Positions 37,115 to 46,260 of a DNA stretch of 54,019 nucleotides are shown here, one piece after another. Origin of the DNA: Dethiosulfovibrio peptidovorans. GTDB taxonomy: Bacteria > Synergistota > Synergistia > Synergistales > Dethiosulfovibrionaceae. A program made the position numbers and the translations under genes. The DNA is taken from positions 1 through 54,019 of the forward strand of contig PDTB01000027.1 in assembly GCA_002748665.1 (NCBI GenBank), read 5' to 3'. Every line of letters begins with the position of its first letter. Positions within the stretch are counted from its first letter, which is position 1. The notes under the pieces were generated by a model. It saw only the letters and a program-made list of their open reading frames with translations. It was not told where the DNA came from and made no database searches.

Positions 37115-38533
37115 ATGAGGTCGAAACAGATTGGCACACCGAGCGAACAGAAGAAGAGGTTTGCCATGCCTCACGTCTACGTTCTGCTGATCTCTCTGAC
37201 CATCGTCGTGGCGTTGGCCAGCTGGGTGCTCCCGGCTGGGGAGTTTAAGAGGGAGATGAGTGAGGCCGTCCATAGAACCGTCGTGGTTCCTGGGTCGTAC
37301 GCCCCTGTTGAATCCACTCCGGTTGGACCTTTCCAGACCTTCATCGCCATCCAGAAGGGGATGATCGACGCTGCAGCCATCGTCTTCTTCGTCTTTCTCG
37401 CCTACGCCTCCTGGTTCGTCGTCCTGGAGACCAAGGCGCTCAACGCCTTCATCGGCTGGCTGCTTCGTCTCTTCGATGACAAAAGCGACTATATTCTCGT
37501 CGTCTTCGTCTACGTCTTTGGCATGATGGCCTCTGTTTTTGGCATGTTTGAGGAGACCTTCGGATTCATCCCCCTCTTCGTTGGCATGGCCATCGCCATG
37601 GGGTACGATGCTATTGTCGGGCTGGCCACCGTCGGATTGGCCATCGGCATCGGATATACGGCGGCTGTGATGAACCCCTTCACTGTGATCCTGGCCCAGA
37701 ACTTCTCAGGGCTTCCCTTTTTGTCGGGGTGGCAGTTCCGCATCGTGACCTGGGTGGTCATGGAGGCTCTGGCCTCCTGGTGGATCGTCCGGTATGCCCG
37801 AAGGATCAGGAAGGATCCCTCGTCGGGCTACATGATGGGTCTTGACATGGGGGATCTCCAGCTCGACCACGACGAACTGGTCAACACCCCGTTCAACGCA
37901 CAAAACAGCGCCATCTGTGGAGTCGTCGTGGTGGCGATCGCGATCCTTGTCTGGGGCGTCACCCAGAAGGGCTGGTATTTCAACGAGCTCGTCGGGACTT
38001 TCGTGGCCATGGGGGTCGTCTGTGGCTTTATCGGGGGCTTCTCTCCCAACAAGCTTGCTGACGCCTACGTTCGGGGATTCAAGGACATCGTCTTCGGCGC
38101 TATGCTCATCGGGCTTTCCAGGGGTGTCCTCATCGTTCTGAACGAGGGGCACATCATCGACACGGTGGTGTATTATCTCTCGCTCCCCCTCCAAGGTCTT
38201 CCCAGATGGCTGGCCGCCGAGGGGATGCTGGTCGTCCAGAACCTGATCAACTTCGTGATCCCCTCGGGAAGCGGTCAGGCCGTGGTGACCATGCCTATTA
38301 TGGCCCCTCTCTCCGACGTGTTAGGCATATCCAGACAGGTTGCCGTCCTTGCCTTTCAGTTCGGCGACGGCCTGTCCAACCTGATGTGGCCGACGGCCCT
38401 CATCCCGGTCATGTGTGCCATTGCCCACGTGCCTCTCACCAAGTGGTATCGGTTCTTCGTGCCCTTTTTCCTCATCGCCCTCCTCTTTCAGGGGCTCTTT
38501 GTCGCTGCGGCTGTGGCCCTGGGGGTGAGTTAG
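37115..38533 (+). CDS. YfcC-family (AbgT/C4-dicarboxylate carrier-like) membrane transporter
   Basis: This is a 472-aa integral membrane protein with about twelve helices. The first helix has VLLISLTIVVALASWVLPAG followed by EFKRE, typical of YfcC proteins; later parts include GMFEETFGFIPLF and VIPSGSGQAVVTMPIMAPL, the conserved double loop of this ion-transporter superfamily. ATG 37115 with aaggagg nine bases before is preferred over the upstream start at 36983, which lies on the promoter. The next gene begins directly after the stop codon and encodes an M20 amidohydrolase. The pair probably imports and hydrolyses a peptide or N-acyl amino acid. Confidence 0.9.
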   Translation: MRSKQIGTPSEQKKRFAMPHVYVLLISLTIVVALASWVLPAGEFKREMSEAVHRTVVVPGSYAPVESTPVGPFQTFIAIQKGMIDAAAIVFFVFLAYASWFVVLETKALNAFIGWLLRLFDDKSDYILVVFVYVFGMMASVFGMFEETFGFIPLFVGMAIAMGYDAIVGLATVGLAIGIGYTAAVMNPFTVILAQNFSGLPFLSGWQFRIVTWVVMEALASWWIVRYARRIRKDPSSGYMMGLDMGDLQLDHDELVNTPFNAQNSAICGVVVVAIAILVWGVTQKGWYFNELVGTFVAMGVVCGFIGGFSPNKLADAYVRGFKDIVFGAMLIGLSRGVLIVLNEGHIIDTVVYYLSLPLQGLPRWLAAEGMLVVQNLINFVIPSGSGQAVVTMPIMAPLSDVLGISRQVAVLAFQFGDGLSNLMWPTALIPVMCAIAHVPLTKWYRFFVPFFLIALLFQGLFVAAAVALGVS

Positions 38534-39709
38534 ATGATTGACCCCCTCTATGATCGGCTTTCGACGAAGCTCGACGGTGTCATCCTACGTTACGAGAGCG
38601 AAGCTATAGGTCTGTCGGACTGGATAGCAGCTCACCCCGAGCTCTCCGGCGAGGAATTTCAGGCGACGGATCGAATCGTCGCACTGCTCTCTGATGCGGG
38701 GTTTTCGGTTCAGCGTCCTTACGCTGGGCTTCCGACGGCCTTTCTGGCACGAAAAGGCGAGGGTGCTCCGAAGGTCGCTGTTCTCGTCGAATGCGACGCC
38801 CTGCCAGGCCTGGGGCATGCCTGTGGACACTGTGTCCACGGAGCTATGTCCGTCTTGGCTGGTCTGGCGATCGGGGAGATCGTCGGCGACATTGCTGGCA
38901 CAGTCGATGTCGTCGGGACACCGGCGGAGGAGACGGACGGTGCCAAGTGTGCCATGGCCGCGGCAGGGCTTTTTGACGATTACGACCTGGCCATCATGAT
39001 CCATTCCTTTGGAGGCTCAAGCTCGGCGGCCTTTCGCTCCCTGGCCATGGATGGCTATCGCTTTACCTTCACTGGCAAGGCCGCCCACGCCGCCGCCACT
39101 CCCTGGGAGGGGAAAAATGCCCTCAACGCCGTTCAACTGATGTTTCATGCTGTGGATATGCTTCGGCAGCACACGCTTCCAGAGGCCAGAATTCACGGCG
39201 TGGTGGATTCCGGTGGAGTTGCACCGAACATCGTCCCGGACAGGGCCATCTGTCGCTTTGAGTTCCGGGCATCCAGGAGAGACTATCTGGATGGCCTGAC
39301 GGCCAGATGTCTGGATTGCGCTAGGGGAGCTGCCCTCGCCACTGGGACGGAGGTTGTATGGGAGACCTTCGAGTCCAGCTTCGACGAGATGGTCCCTAAT
39401 CCGCCGGGGGAGGCCTTGATCGAGGAGATCTACCGGGAGCTTGATATTCCTTTCGAGCCTCCAACGGCTCCGTCTGGGTCCACCGACGTGGGGAACGTCT
39501 CCCAGCGGTGTCCGGGGCTCCAGCCTTTGCTGGCCATCATGCCCCACAGGTATCCGCTTCACACCGTGGATTTTGCCGCCGCTGTCACCGCTCCAGAGGC
39601 CCATCGGGCCCTCGTTCTTGGAGCGAAGGTCATTGGCAGGGCAGCGATCCGAACGTTTCTCGACGATGAGCTCAGAGCCGCCATGAAATCGTTCGTCCCG
39701 AAGCGTTAA
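38534..39709 (+). CDS. M20-family metallo-amidohydrolase (AbgB/ACY1L2-like)
   Basis: This is a 391-aa zinc hydrolase that cleaves an amide bond in N-acyl amino acids or dipeptides. The metal and catalytic features are GHACGHCVHGAM, TPAEETDGAK (catalytic Glu pair) and GSTDVGNVSQRCPG, which is typical of AbgB-like members. The dimerisation lid contains GKAAHAAATPWEGKNAL. It starts at the base after the permease stop codon, with a gggggtgag ribosome site inside the permease gene. This indicates a functional pair like abgT-abgB. Confidence 0.92.
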   Translation: MIDPLYDRLSTKLDGVILRYESEAIGLSDWIAAHPELSGEEFQATDRIVALLSDAGFSVQRPYAGLPTAFLARKGEGAPKVAVLVECDALPGLGHACGHCVHGAMSVLAGLAIGEIVGDIAGTVDVVGTPAEETDGAKCAMAAAGLFDDYDLAIMIHSFGGSSSAAFRSLAMDGYRFTFTGKAAHAAATPWEGKNALNAVQLMFHAVDMLRQHTLPEARIHGVVDSGGVAPNIVPDRAICRFEFRASRRDYLDGLTARCLDCARGAALATGTEVVWETFESSFDEMVPNPPGEALIEEIYRELDIPFEPPTAPSGSTDVGNVSQRCPGLQPLLAIMPHRYPLHTVDFAAAVTAPEAHRALVLGAKVIGRAAIRTFLDDELRAAMKSFVPKR

Positions 39710-39730
39710 GGGAGTTACACGAGAGCCCAA

Positions 39731-39780
39731 AACACAAAGATCGCTCCGTCCCTATTGTGAGACGGAGCGATCTTTGTGTT
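39731..39780. terminator. Bidirectional terminator with 20-bp stem
   Basis: Bases 39731-39750 (aacacaaagatcgctccgtc) pair perfectly with 39761-39780 around a ten-base loop. The A-rich and T-rich ends allow termination from both sides, between the M20 gene and the convergent BCCT gene. Confidence 0.9.
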
Positions 39781-39961
39781 AAAAGTCCGATGTTCCTTAA
39801 AATATAAGGGTAGCTCTCTGTTCCAGTAAAAGTATAGTTGAGAGTTTCAAGCTCCGCAGGCTGTTTCTTGAAATGGCGATCGTGGAACGTTGTCACCGAG
39901 CTAAAGTGGTTTATGTTCGTGTCTGGCACGCTTAGGGAAAGTCACCCGAGGATGAGCAGTA

Positions 39962-41473
39962 TCACAGAGTTTTCTCGACCTCTTCTGCCAAAAGACCTTT
40001 GTAAAGAGACCAGCAGGCCATCACCATGATTATAGCGAAGGGAGGAGCTGCTGCCAGGGAGATGGTTTGAAGATTTTGCAGTCCGCCGGTCATGAGAAGG
40101 ACCACCGCCAGAGCTCCCATGAGGATGCCCCAGACGGCCATCTTGTTCTTCGGTGGGTTGAGGTCCCCGTGGGCGGAGTACATAGAGAGGACGAAGGTGG
40201 CGGAGTTGGCCGAGGTGACGAAGAACGTGGTGATCAGGACGGTCATCAGGATGGACATCACGGATCCAAGGGGGTAATGAGCGTACATCTCGAAAACGCC
40301 CGTGGACATGTCCCCCAGAATTTTTTGGGAAATCTGGATCCCCTTGGAGATCTCCAGGTTAAGTGCGGAGGTGCCGAAAATGGCGAACCAGGTGAAACTT
40401 CCCAGAGCAGGGACGACAAATACACCGGCAACGAATTCCCGGATGGTCCGTCCCCGGGAGATTCGGGCCACGAAGGATCCCACGAAGGGAGCCCATGCGA
40501 TCCACCAGGCCCAGTAGTAGAGGGTCCAGTTTCCCAGGAACGTCTTGTACTCCCCTCCGTAGGGGGCCATGGTGAAACTCTCTGAGACCACGTTGGAGAG
40601 ATAATCGCCCACTCCGGTCATGAGGGATTCGATGATGGACAGGGTTGGTCCCACAAGGAAAAGGGCCAGCATGAGGATTCCACAGATCAGGAGGTTGAAG
40701 TCGGCGACCTTCTTGATGCCCTTTTCGATACCGAGTACCGCTGAGCCGGTGTATAAAATGGCCAAACCGACGATGATGGCGATCTGGATAACCGTGCTCT
40801 TGGGAAGGCCGAAAACCTGGCTCAGCCCGCTGTTGAGCTGGAGGGTCCCAAGCCCCAGAGACGTGGTGATCCCCGCCAGAGTTGCGAAAATGGCCAGCAC
40901 GTCGATGGTCTTTCCAAAGGGACCTCGAACGCCTTTTTCGCCTACGAGAGGCAGAAAAATACTGCTGATCAGGCCCGGAGCGTTCTTTCGGAACTGGAAG
41001 AAGGCTAGGGACAGTGCGATGACCGAGTATCCCGCCCAGGGGTGAAGCCCCCAGTGAAAGAAGGATATCCGAATGGCATCTCGGGCTGCCTGTACCGATC
41101 CAGGCTCAGCCCCAAAGGGCATTGATCCGAAGTGGTAGATGGGCTCGGCAGCACCGTAGAACACCAGACCGACCCCCATGCCAGCCGAGAAAAGCATGGC
41201 GAACCACGACAGATTCCTGAACTCGGGTTTGGAGTCTTTGGGCCCCAGCTTGACCTTGCCGAAACGGCTGAAGGCGATGAACAGACAGAAAATAACGAAG
41301 ATATTCATGGACAGAAGATAGCCCCACCCGAACTTGTCGGTCAGGACACTGAACAGCTTTTCAGCGAATGCCCCGAAGCTCTCAGGAGAGACCAGACCCC
41401 ACAGGACTACCCCCAGGGTAATCCCGATGGATACGATAAAAACGGAATTGCTCTTATGCTTGTTTTCGTTCAT
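39962..41473 (-). CDS. BCCT-family transporter (betaine/carnitine/choline type)
   Basis: This is a 503-aa secondary transporter for quaternary ammonium compounds with twelve helices. Family motifs are SAGMGVGLVFYGAAEPIYHF and the tryptophan-rich substrate helix WTLYYWAWWIAWAPFVG, followed by FVARISRGRTIREFV. ATG 41473 has gaggagc eight bases before it; the ATG at 41491 overlaps that site. The gene follows the two reductase component B genes on the same strand, separated by 92 bases. It therefore most likely feeds betaine, or another methylated amine, to the reductase. N- and C-terminal osmosensing extensions are short, which favours a catabolic over an osmotic role. Confidence 0.94.
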   Translation of the reverse strand: MNENKHKSNSVFIVSIGITLGVVLWGLVSPESFGAFAEKLFSVLTDKFGWGYLLSMNIFVIFCLFIAFSRFGKVKLGPKDSKPEFRNLSWFAMLFSAGMGVGLVFYGAAEPIYHFGSMPFGAEPGSVQAARDAIRISFFHWGLHPWAGYSVIALSLAFFQFRKNAPGLISSIFLPLVGEKGVRGPFGKTIDVLAIFATLAGITTSLGLGTLQLNSGLSQVFGLPKSTVIQIAIIVGLAILYTGSAVLGIEKGIKKVADFNLLICGILMLALFLVGPTLSIIESLMTGVGDYLSNVVSESFTMAPYGGEYKTFLGNWTLYYWAWWIAWAPFVGSFVARISRGRTIREFVAGVFVVPALGSFTWFAIFGTSALNLEISKGIQISQKILGDMSTGVFEMYAHYPLGSVMSILMTVLITTFFVTSANSATFVLSMYSAHGDLNPPKNKMAVWGILMGALAVVLLMTGGLQNLQTISLAAAPPFAIIMVMACWSLYKGLLAEEVEKTL

Positions 41474-41565
41474 GCTCAGAGCTCCTCTCATGGGTTTGTG
41501 TGAAATACGAGAAAGGATGAAGCCGGAGAGTGGCGTGTCCCCTCCCCGGCTTCCATCGATTTAGA

Positions 41566-42882
41566 CTAGAGTTTTGTGGGGAACACGGTGGGTTCCTCGA
41601 CCTCTTTGTTCAAAGAATCCAGGGCCACCTCGACCCGATGTTTTCTCAGGGCCCATTCGTCCTCGGGGCTCAGCTCGGGATCTCCCAGAGGATAGGGGAC
41701 CGACACGGTCTGCACCATCCGGTTGGACCCGACGGTCTTGGCCACGTCCAGAAGGTTGCACATCACCACCACGGGGAATCCCGCACGCTCGATCTCCTTC
41801 GCCATCGTTGCACCGCAACGAGTACAGGTTCCTCAGGTGGCCGTCAGAACCACAGCATCCACGCCGGCGTTCTTCAGCTCCTGAGCGATCTCCCTGCCGA
41901 ACTTGGCAGCGTAGGCCTGGGTGGTCCCGGTTCCTACCGTGACGTAGAAGAAGTCGTGGAGCTTGCCGAACTTGCCTTCCTTTTCCCAGAATCTCATGGC
42001 ATCCACCGGCACGCCCCGGTCGGGCACGGCACACATGGCAGCCGGGTCGAAGCCGGCGTGGATGGTCTTGAAGACCCCTTGGGGGAGATTGTCCCTCTTG
42101 GAGATGTCATACTTGCCCCACTTGGTTGCCGAGGCCGACTGGATATGATCAGGGTTGTCCACTGGCACCACCCCGCCGGAGGAAACGAGGGCGATGGTCG
42201 CCTTGCTCAGATCCTTCACGGGAGGTGCAGGGGGGATAGAATCCGTCTTGGGGACCACCAGCTCGCTCTGGAAGGCTTCGCCATTGAGCTTCTTGATGAG
42301 CATATCCACGACCCGGTCCGCCGCCATGGTCCCCTTGGGATGGGGGATTTCGAAACGGACGCCCCGGGGATAATAGCCCTCCTCGGCTGCGGGTTTCAGA
42401 TCCTCTCCCCTGGCGATCTTTTGGGCGAAGGCGGCCATCTTCTCCATATCGTCCTTCATGAATGTGGCCTTTCGTCCACCGTGGAACACGTACGCCTCCG
42501 ATCTGAACTGCTCGACGCCGGGGTTTTCCTCGTTCATGGACGTGATCACCGGTACGCCGAACTTCTCCTTGACGGCCTTGCACACCAGGCCGCATCCCAC
42601 TCCGTACCGTCCGGCCATAAAAGCCGGCCCGGCGAAGAATATGTCGAACTCCTCCTTCTCAAGCCATCCCAGGATCTCTGCCATGGCTTCGTCGGTGTGT
42701 CCCGTGACGTAGTTATCTCCACAGATGATCGTGTGGGTTACCTGAACGTCGGGCATCATGCCGTTGAGCATGTTGGAGCAGCCGACCAACTCTGTGTGGA
42801 AAGTCGGTTTTGCATCGGCGGCTTCCTCGCCTCCAACTTGACCGAAAAACTGATTGATATAGTGAATAGCTTTCATCGCCAT
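41566..42882 (-). CDS. grdH: Glycine/betaine/sarcosine reductase component B selenoprotein subunit, UGA recoded at codon 350
   Basis: This subunit binds the substrate and transfers its carbon skeleton to the selenoprotein A partner during Stickland-type reductive deamination. The frame begins KAIHYINQFFGQVGGEE and holds the typical CGDNYVTGHTDEA and FAGPAFMAGRYGVGCG segments. At 41833-41835 (minus strand) a TGA gives TAT-U-GTCTRC, the UxxCxxC redox motif of GrdB/GrdF/GrdH. The same frame continues 88 codons with MAKEIERAGFPVVVMC. The total is 438 residues, normal for the family. A SECIS-like hairpin follows the UGA. I use grdH because a BCCT transporter is in the operon; grdB or grdF cannot be excluded. 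It starts 17 bases after the proprotein gene. Component A and C genes are not in the window. Confidence 0.93.
41806..41820 (-). promoter_or_regulatory. SECIS hairpin of the reductase selenoprotein mRNA
   Basis: On the minus strand a perfect 6-bp stem CGTTGC/GCAACG closes a GGT loop, starting 13 bases after the UGA (41835-41833). Spacing and apical GGU agree with the peroxiredoxin SECIS in the same window and with the known bacterial element. Confidence 0.82.
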
Positions 42883-42899
42883 GATATCTCACCCCACCC

Positions 42900-44213
42900 C
42901 TAAAAATCGGCGCAGGTCTTCCGGGAAAACCCGCTGATGTGATTGCAACAGAACATGCCGTTGTTCTCCATGGTGGCCGAACCGTCGGGACGAACGCAGC
43001 CCTCCCATCCACCGGAACTGCCGTCTCGGGCCAGGGCCTCCAGTTCTCCAATAACCTCCATGGGCTCCAGCTCGAACAGCTGTGATACGTTGCCCGTCGA
43101 TACCAGGGCGTCGGTCATGGGGTTCATGGACACCAACGGTTGGGAACCGCCGTCTCGGCCCGTTGCCTCGTCGGAAATGCCCACGGTTTTGATGCCGATC
43201 TTCTCCAGCTCGACCAGGGCTGCGGTGTAGTCTACGTCAGGGTTTCCGTAGCCTTCCTCGGCTACGATCGCCCCCACGGCTCCCAGGTTAGACGCCATCT
43301 GGGCAAGCATCTTGGCACACCGGTCCTTCTCGGTCATCTTCACGTTTAGGGTTGACATGATCACGCCCAGGAAGTTGATCGTCTTGCCGTGCTCGGCCAA
43401 GAGTCGTTTCACCACCGGGTTCACTCCAAACTCGTACGTGGAGATCTTGGACGACGTGGGCATGAAACTTCCCGAGACCATGCAGCCGTCCAACAGCTCG
43501 TTAGGATGCATGAACGTCGGCAGCATGTGATTGCCGTCCCAGCCGTAGATCAGGGTGTTGTACCCCATAGCCTCCATCTGGGTCTGAGGCTGAAGGACAT
43601 AGACCACCCCGGGAAGCTCGTTCTCCTTGGCTGAGCGTTCGGTTACCGGCGGTAATTCGAAGACCTCCATGGACTCGGGCGCCATGTCCTTGACGCACTG
43701 GCCGATGAACTCGGCGAGCTTCATGCCACCCCAGCGAAGAGCCTTGTTTTTCTTCTGCTGCTCATGGCGTTCGAAATCCTCGTTGGTATCGGCCACGAAC
43801 ACCAGGTTCACCATGTTGCCGAAGATGGTCTGATCCTGGTAGCGACCGCCCATATCGATAACGCCGTCCTGGAACCCGCCCATGTGCTCGCCCACAACGA
43901 TCAGGCTGCATCCCTTCAGGGCGTGAGTCCGACCGTGACCGGCCTGTCCCAGAGGGGAGGTGACCCCGGGAAAGATCCCCTGACTCTTGCCCGAGACCTT
44001 GCATCGCATCTCGACGGCCTCTTTGACGGGGCACAGACGAACCCTGTCTCCTGGATGGACGATCCTGAGGTCGGCTGTCGTGATGCCCGGTTCCTCCTCC
44101 TTGACGTGGTTGAGGAGCTCCTCTTTGTTGACGGTCAGGATGCCGTCAGCGTACGAGAGCGCCTCGCCGAAAACGATATCTTTAACGTGAAACTCACCTA
44201 TCTCAAGCTTCAT
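42900..44213 (-). CDS. grdI: Glycine/betaine/sarcosine reductase component B proprotein (GrdE/GrdG/GrdI type)
   Basis: This is the 437-aa proprotein of component B, which in studied systems is cleaved near the middle to form two subunits, one with a pyruvoyl group that binds the amine substrate. Conserved parts are GIFPGVTSPLGQAGHGRTH, VEMRCKV, VAEEGYGNPDVDY and ATGRDGGSQPLV. The region where glycine-type GrdE carries the cleavage cysteine reads LLDGCMVSGSFMPTSSK; the nearest Cys is C244, five residues before the place I expected. The C terminus is cysteine-rich (CC and C). An aaagggg site precedes ATG 44213. It is the first gene of an operon with the selenoprotein and BCCT genes. The I-type assignment is from the transporter context. 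Confidence 0.88.
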   Translation of the reverse strand: MKLEIGEFHVKDIVFGEALSYADGILTVNKEELLNHVKEEEPGITTADLRIVHPGDRVRLCPVKEAVEMRCKVSGKSQGIFPGVTSPLGQAGHGRTHALKGCSLIVVGEHMGGFQDGVIDMGGRYQDQTIFGNMVNLVFVADTNEDFERHEQQKKNKALRWGGMKLAEFIGQCVKDMAPESMEVFELPPVTERSAKENELPGVVYVLQPQTQMEAMGYNTLIYGWDGNHMLPTFMHPNELLDGCMVSGSFMPTSSKISTYEFGVNPVVKRLLAEHGKTINFLGVIMSTLNVKMTEKDRCAKMLAQMASNLGAVGAIVAEEGYGNPDVDYTAALVELEKIGIKTVGISDEATGRDGGSQPLVSMNPMTDALVSTGNVSQLFELEPMEVIGELEALARDGSSGGWEGCVRPDGSATMENNGMFCCNHISGFSRKTCADF

Positions 44214-44440
44214 AGACCATGTCCCCTTTCGTATGAGGTCGCGACGGGAAAACGCCTTTTGTTCGTTTTATTGTAGAGGGGTATGATGTACAGTTCTATC
44301 GGTAAGAGCGTGATTCCTCCGTCATGAAAAACGTGATTTTTATGTCCCTATGAATCTGACGAGGAGCGTATAACTGCTGCAAAGGCCCTTGTTCTGGAGA
44401 GAAACGTTGGAGACTCAGATTCAGATCTTCAGGTTTGCCG
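44214..44440. other. Control region upstream of the reductase operon
   Basis: This 227-base region contains no gene. On the minus strand a TACAAT -10-like box lies about 60 bases before the proprotein gene, but its -35 (tagaac) is poor. An AT-rich imperfect palindrome (atgaaaaacgtgatttttat, about 44323-44342) could be an operator. I looked for a glycine riboswitch and for a sigma-54 promoter and see neither. Confidence 0.4.
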
Positions 44441-44488
44441 TTGAAATGAATCAAGGGAGGGCAGAAGCCCTCCCTTGATTCATTTCAA
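44441..44488. terminator. Terminator with 22-bp stem downstream of the two-component operon
   Basis: Bases 44441-44462 pair perfectly with 44467-44488 around an AGAA loop (stem ends gggagggc/gccctccc). It follows the stop codon of the minus-strand response regulator gene and separates that operon from the reductase operon. The T-rich flank is weak in the minus direction and better in the plus direction. Confidence 0.8.
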
Positions 44489-44527
44489 CTTTTGTTTGGG
44501 GACCCACTTCGGTCATCCGTGGTTTTG

Positions 44528-45175
44528 TCACGTCAGATCGGCCAGGCCTTCCCGAATGGCGAAGCGGGTGAGTTCGGCGATACTGCCGCAGTTCACCTTT
44601 TCCATTATTTTTCGTCGATGAGTGTCCACCGTGTTTTTGCTGATGTGGAGGCCTTCGGCGATGGCCCGGGAGGTGTCACCTCGCACCAGCATTGTCAAGA
44701 CCTCTCGTTCCCGATCGGAGAGGAGGGATGCAGGAGAAGGGATGTCCATGTCCAGGAGCTTGATATATTCTTGTACCAATATGGAGGCGATCTTGGGCGA
44801 GAGGTACACGTCTCCAGACGCCACGGTTCGGATTGCTTGGATGAGCTGGGTGGAGCTGCCCTCCTTGAGGGCGTAGCCCGACGCACCGGCCCGGAATATC
44901 TCTGCGATGAAGCGTTTGTCGGCGTGCATCGACAGGGCCAGGATGGGGAGATCCTTCCTCGATGATCTGATTCGCCGTGCGGTCTCGACGCCGTTCATCT
45001 CCGGCATGGTGATGTCCATGACCAATACTTTGGGGCGAAGTCGGAGGACGTGTTCCAGGGCCTCCCTGCCGTTTCGGGCCAAAGCCAGAATTTCCAGATC
45101 CGGCTCTTTGTTCAGGATGTCTTGAAGGCCCTCAAGAAACAGTTCGTGGTCGTCGGCCAGGACCAGGGAGATCAT
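44528..45175 (-). CDS. NarL/LuxR-type response regulator
   Basis: This is a 215-aa response regulator. The receiver domain has the acidic pair D8/D9 and the phosphorylation site D54 (VMDITMPEMNG), plus SGYALKEGS with the conserved Lys. The C-terminal LuxR-type helix-turn-helix spans about residues 151-205 (LSDREREVLTML, ISKNTVDTHRRKIMEKV). Its start overlaps the histidine kinase stop by four bases, so the pair is co-translated. The reductase/BCCT operon lies directly downstream on the same strand, beyond a terminator, and is a possible target. Confidence 0.95.
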   Translation of the reverse strand: MISLVLADDHELFLEGLQDILNKEPDLEILALARNGREALEHVLRLRPKVLVMDITMPEMNGVETARRIRSSRKDLPILALSMHADKRFIAEIFRAGASGYALKEGSSTQLIQAIRTVASGDVYLSPKIASILVQEYIKLLDMDIPSPASLLSDREREVLTMLVRGDTSRAIAEGLHISKNTVDTHRRKIMEKVNCGSIAELTRFAIREGLADLT

Positions 45176-46260
45176 GACGGTGCCTTCGCTGCCCCATGTG
45201 GGTGGGGCATGAACAGGGGGGCGGTCATGGCGATAGTGGCTCCGGCTCCTGGTTCGGAGATGATCTTGATGGACCCGCCGATGGGATGAAGGCGCTCTCG
45301 GATGCTGAAGAGGCCGAACCCCTTAAGCTGCCCCCATTTCAGCGTAAAGGGGTGAGGAAAGCCCACGCCGTCGTCCTCCACGACGACCTGGATTTTGCCC
45401 GGTCCCCGGTGAACCCGAATGGATACATGGGATGCCTGGGCGTGCTTGATCACGTTGACTAGGAGTTCCCTGGTCATCTGGTAGAGGAGGATACATATCT
45501 GGTTGTCGGCTTGATGGGTCAGATTGCCTCCCTGAAAGTCGTAGGCGATTGCCTCTGGCTTGAGAAGCCGCTCTGCCAGGGCCTCAAGTGCCGGGTTGAG
45601 ACCCAGTTCGTACAGGGTAGGGGGACTCACCTGGAACATGAGGTCCCGGCTGTCCTCAATGAGGGCCTCCACCGATTGGATAGCCTGATCGATGGCTTCC
45701 GGGGAGATCCCGTTCTCCCGAAAGGACTGAAGACGATGGAGGAGCGAGACAAGCGAGTACCCTATGGTGTCGTGGAGCTGGGTTGCGATGGCCCGTCGAG
45801 TTTGCTCCTCCGACAGGGTCAGCTGGGCAGCGAGACCTCGGAGCTCCTCTCTGTATTCCAGAAGCAGTTCCTGTTTCTCCCGAAGTTTTTCCTCGGATTT
45901 TTTCCATTTGGTGCGATCCAGAAAGATCACCGACACCCGGTCAGGAGGGATGGGAAAGGCGATGGCTTCCAGGTATTTGTCGATCTCCCGGCAATAGCTT
46001 TCGCAGTGGGCCGACGTCTCCTTTTCCAAGCTGTCGAGGATAATCCGATGCCAGCATGCTTCCGTTGTGGGCCAGACCTGGGGGAAGGTTTTTCCCACCA
46101 CGTCGTCTTTCGAGACGCCCATAACCCGTTCGTACGCTGGATTCACGTCGAGAAAGCGGATGATCTCCCCCTCCAGCCGGTACAGGGCGATGGGGTCGAA
46201 TGTTCGGTCGAAAAAGAGCCTGTAGGAGATATCGTCCAGGCTCCTGTCGTCTTTCGTCAT
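45172..46260 (-). CDS. PAS-domain sensor histidine kinase (NarX/DegS-like, HisKA_3)
   Basis: This is a 362-aa kinase without membrane helices, so it is probably cytoplasmic. Residues about 10-115 form a PAS domain (PIALYRLEGEIIRFLDVNPAYER). The phosphoacceptor His lies in ATQLHDTIGYSLVSLLHRL, the HisKA_3 pattern that pairs with NarL-type regulators. The ATPase domain has ELLVNVIKHAQASHV (N box) and VVEDDGVGF (G1 box). ATG 46260 is preferred because aaaggga lies nine bases before it; the ATG at 46284 is upstream of that site. The signal sensed by the PAS domain is unknown. Confidence 0.93.
   Translation of the reverse strand: MTKDDRSLDDISYRLFFDRTFDPIALYRLEGEIIRFLDVNPAYERVMGVSKDDVVGKTFPQVWPTTEACWHRIILDSLEKETSAHCESYCREIDKYLEAIAFPIPPDRVSVIFLDRTKWKKSEEKLREKQELLLEYREELRGLAAQLTLSEEQTRRAIATQLHDTIGYSLVSLLHRLQSFRENGISPEAIDQAIQSVEALIEDSRDLMFQVSPPTLYELGLNPALEALAERLLKPEAIAYDFQGGNLTHQADNQICILLYQMTRELLVNVIKHAQASHVSIRVHRGPGKIQVVVEDDGVGFPHPFTLKWGQLKGFGLFSIRERLHPIGGSIKIISEPGAGATIAMTAPLFMPHPHGAAKAPS

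Noticed and set aside
41530-42903. 457-codon plus-strand open frame opposite the reductase selenoprotein gene
   Set aside because: It mirrors the codon pattern of the minus-strand gene, has no recognisable domain or ribosome site, and is best explained as an antisense shadow.
44214-44440. Glycine riboswitch or sigma-54 promoter upstream of the reductase operon
   Set aside because: No tandem glycine aptamer core and no TGGC-N8-TTGC-type element could be found.
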